From positions 1 to 5,530 of the forward strand of contig JAJYKR010000025.1 in assembly GCA_021788415.1 (NCBI GenBank): a stretch of 5,530 nucleotides of DNA. Direction: 5' to 3'. Source of the stretch: an archaeon (GTDB lineage Archaea > Thermoproteota > Nitrososphaeria > Nitrososphaerales > UBA183). The first letter of the stretch is position 1. Each line of letters begins with the position of its first letter. The notes below the pieces were generated by a model. It was not told the DNA's origin. It did no database searches and saw only the letters and a program-made list of their open reading frames with translations. Shown here one piece after another: positions 5,247-5,530 of the stretch. Position numbers and translations under genes: made by a program.

Positions 5247-5530
5247 TTGACCTTCTCTTTCGAGGTAAGAGAGACTGATCTCCTGGGGAGGATAGGGACC
5301 ATTGCCGTGGGAGGGAAGACCCTGGAGACCCCCTACATGTTCCCCGTGATACACCCGGTCAGTCAGCTAATCCCGACCCAGGAACTCGCGTCCATGGGGT
5401 ACCGGGGGCTCATGACCAACTCCTACATCATCCGCTCGAGGCGGATGGAGGAAGCGCTCGACAAGGGGATACACTCCCTGCTCGGCTACGACGGGGTGTT
5501 CATCACAGACTCGGGGGGGTACCAGGTGCT
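5247..5530 (+). CDS. tgtA: Archaeosine tRNA-guanine transglycosylase, N-terminal fragment (cut by window edge)
   Basis: The first 94 codons of an archaeal-type tRNA-guanine transglycosylase. This cytoplasmic enzyme swaps guanine at position 15 of the tRNA D-loop for preQ0, the first tRNA-level step to archaeosine. The start has the family pattern: FEVRETDLLGRIGTI (about residues 5-19), ETPYMFPVIHPV (about 26-37), LMTNSYII (about 51-58), KGIHSLLGYDG (about 69-79), and FITDSGGYQV (about 81-90), the strongly conserved active-site motif with the catalytic Asp. The rest, including the C-terminal zinc-binding and PUA parts of archaeal TgtA, lies beyond the right edge. An in-frame TAG at 5220-5222 limits the start to 5223 or later, and TTG 5247 is the first usable codon. 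GCTTATA at 5215-5221 supports leaderless initiation there. It is divergent from the sixA copy 2 operon and is probably a housekeeping gene unrelated to it. Confidence 0.9.
   Translation, partial: MTFSFEVRETDLLGRIGTIAVGGKTLETPYMFPVIHPVSQLIPTQELASMGYRGLMTNSYIIRSRRMEEALDKGIHSLLGYDGVFITDSGGYQV

Noticed and set aside
5102..5278. 58-codon + strand frame from ATG 5102 containing an RHG triplet, like histidine phosphatases
   Set aside because: The rest of the frame has none of the family's other motifs, third-position GC is much lower than in the real genes, and it runs 32 bases into the well-supported tgtA start. The RHG is probably chance.
5006..5302. 98-codon minus-strand frame ending just before sixA copy 2
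   Set aside because: It covers the TATA box and start of tgtA, the palindrome and the structured intergenic region, and shows no third-position GC bias or recognisable domain.

Overview
This 5.5 kb window comes from a GC-rich archaeon. Three things show this. The right edge carries the start of an archaeal-type tRNA-guanine transglycosylase (tgtA, archaeosine pathway). The central + strand gene ends in a Bat-type helix-turn-helix (HTH_10), a regulator family mainly known from archaea. Two genes begin at TTG codons 32-34 bases after the start of a GCTTATA box, with no Shine-Dalgarno sequence, as in leaderless archaeal transcripts. The HTH family, base composition and flavin/F420-type oxidoreductase would suit a high-GC Thaumarchaeota-like (Nitrososphaeria-related) genome, but the phylum is inference.

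Layout from left to right. A minus-strand block, in transcription order, runs from a SixA-like histidine phosphatase (2715-2248), through an overlapping class I SAM methyltransferase (2272-1547) and a metallo-beta-lactamase-fold hydrolase (about 1403-324), to the first 49 codons of a probable MFS transporter (147-1, cut by the window edge). Divergent from the phosphatase is the Bat-type regulator (2805-3539, +). Convergent with it is a second minus-strand unit: a second SixA-like phosphatase (4999-4505), then an LLM-class flavin/F420 oxidoreductase (about 4445-3609). Divergent from this second unit is tgtA (5247 to the edge, +).

The most striking feature is an identical perfect 16-bp palindrome, GCGGTCATATGACCGC, at 2751-2766 and 5037-5052. 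Each copy lies 35-37 bp before the ATG of one of the two sixA paralogues. The first copy is also in the divergent promoter region of the Bat-type regulator. The simplest reading is a small regulon in which one dimeric factor, possibly the neighbouring Bat-type protein, controls both phosphatase-headed transcription units. All three cysteines of that regulator lie in His-x-Cys motifs, so it could sense metal or redox state. These links are inferred from position, not demonstrated.

No rRNA, CRISPR array, insertion sequence or convincing tRNA was seen. The 5053-5246 intergenic stretch holds a palindromic TATA-like element, a small hairpin and a tRNA-like pairing pattern that does not make a canonical tRNA.
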